DNA of 64,000 nucleotides from Bog-756 sp963703145 (GTDB lineage: Bacteria > Actinomycetota > Acidimicrobiia > Acidimicrobiales > RAAP-2), in the NCBI GenBank assembly GCA_963703145.1, contig OY969793.1, positions 3,534,001 to 3,598,000 of the forward strand. The letters run 5' to 3'. Positions 63,580 to 64,000 of this stretch are shown one piece after another. A model generated the notes under the pieces. It ran no database searches, was not told the origin of the DNA, and saw only the letters and a program-made list of their open reading frames with translations. The stretch's first letter is position 1. The number at the start of each line of letters is the position of its first letter. The translations under genes and the position numbers were made by a program.

Positions 63580-64000
63580 GTGAGAGCGGCACGGTGCACG
63601 TCCTACGGTCCACCGTCCGCGGTGAGCATCGAGGAGGTCGACGACCCCGTGGCCGGTGCCGGGCAGGTGGTGGTGGACGTGGTCGCCGCCGCCGTCAACT
63701 ATCCCGACGTGTTACTGGTCGCCGACGACTACCAGATCCACGTGCCGGTTCCCTTCACACCGGGCAGTGAGTTCGCCGGCACGGTGCGCTCGGTCGGGCC
63801 CGGCGTCGAGGGCGTGGTTGTCGGGGACCGGGTGTCGGGGGCCTGCCTGGTGGGGGCGTTCGCCGACCAGGTGGTGGTGGACGCCCGGGCGCTCCAGCCG
63901 GTCGAGGCCGGTGTCGAACTGACGGCCGCCGCCGCCTCCGGGGTGGCCCACCGCACGGCCTACCACGCGCTCAGGAGCGTGGCCCGGGTGCAAGCCGGCG
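63580..64000 (+). CDS. Quinone oxidoreductase-like MDR protein, 3' end outside window
   Basis: 140 codons without a stop; the frame runs off the window. GTG 63580 reads VRAARCTSYGPPSAVSIEEV, then VVDVVAAAVNYPDVLLVADDYQ and PFTPGSEFAGTVRSVGPGVEGVVVGDRV, the N-terminal GroES-like half of NADPH:quinone oxidoreductases. It starts 11 bp after the acyl-CoA dehydrogenase stop, so likely one operon. The nucleotide-binding half lies beyond the window. Confidence 0.88.
   Translation, partial: MRAARCTSYGPPSAVSIEEVDDPVAGAGQVVVDVVAAAVNYPDVLLVADDYQIHVPVPFTPGSEFAGTVRSVGPGVEGVVVGDRVSGACLVGAFADQVVVDARALQPVEAGVELTAAAASGVAHRTAYHALRSVARVQAG

Noticed and set aside
1..64000. CRISPR array, prophage or insertion sequence
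   Set aside because: No spaced repeats, phage structural genes, transposase or integrase could be recognised.

Overview
The window is GC-rich, dense, mostly single-copy actinobacterial DNA. Three things point to Actinomycetota. It opens with the topA-tmk-holB order joined by GTGA stop/start overlaps. It carries luciferase-like (F420-type) oxidoreductases. It also has two dehydrogenases of the families that use mycofactocin. The abundance of acyl-CoA genes would suit an Acidimicrobiia-like or mycobacteria-like chromosome, but I cannot place it more finely from sequence alone.

Layout. (1) 1-3737: core replication genes (3' part of topA, tmk, holB) and a tRNA-Thr(CGT). (2) 3738-23475: accessory DNA. 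It begins at the tRNA and holds a TetR/MFS exporter pair, a tRNA 3'-end fragment that repeats 22 bp of tRNA-Thr, four glycoside hydrolases (GH1-like, GH36, GH1, GH38), an orphan periplasmic binding protein, a GNAT-like protein, a broken PaaK-like ligase, a broken CHASE-like/GGDEF/EAL protein and a secreted hydrolase. Long gene-poor gaps are confined to this part. (3) 23506-31753: two more regulator/MFS pairs (TetR, MarR), an ArsR-type regulator with a strong palindrome-overlapped promoter, a YjbR-like protein and a SIMPL-domain lipoprotein. (4) 31781-64000: a nearly continuous acyl-CoA catabolic district. It has three CaiB/BaiF CoA-transferases, three crotonase-fold proteins, four acyl-CoA dehydrogenases, an acyl-CoA ligase, a MaoC hydratase, hotdog thioesterases, three SDRs, an NDMA-type alcohol dehydrogenase, an aldehyde dehydrogenase, a P450, a 3Fe-4S ferredoxin, two LLM oxidoreductases, two amidohydrolases (one only a remnant) and an APH-like kinase next to an acyl-CoA dehydrogenase.

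How it fits together. Region 4 reads as several small operons on both strands. Between them they can activate a carboxylic acid to its CoA ester (ligase or CoA-transferases), hydroxylate it (P450 plus ferredoxin), oxidise alcohols and aldehydes, and carry out dehydrogenation, hydration and thioester hydrolysis. The substrate cannot be read from the DNA; branched, terpenoid or steroid-like acids are reasonable guesses. The kinase plus acyl-CoA dehydrogenase at the right end resembles the 4-hydroxyacyl-CoA route known from ACAD10/11 and from levulinate catabolism.

Caution. At least six genes (PaaK-like, GGDEF/EAL, a TetR, a CoA-transferase, an APH kinase and the amidohydrolase remnant) need a frame change to read through. 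Every small break I could resolve is a one-base gain. That uniform direction fits insertion-type sequence errors at least as well as real gene decay, so these loci are given as broken genes with that caveat.
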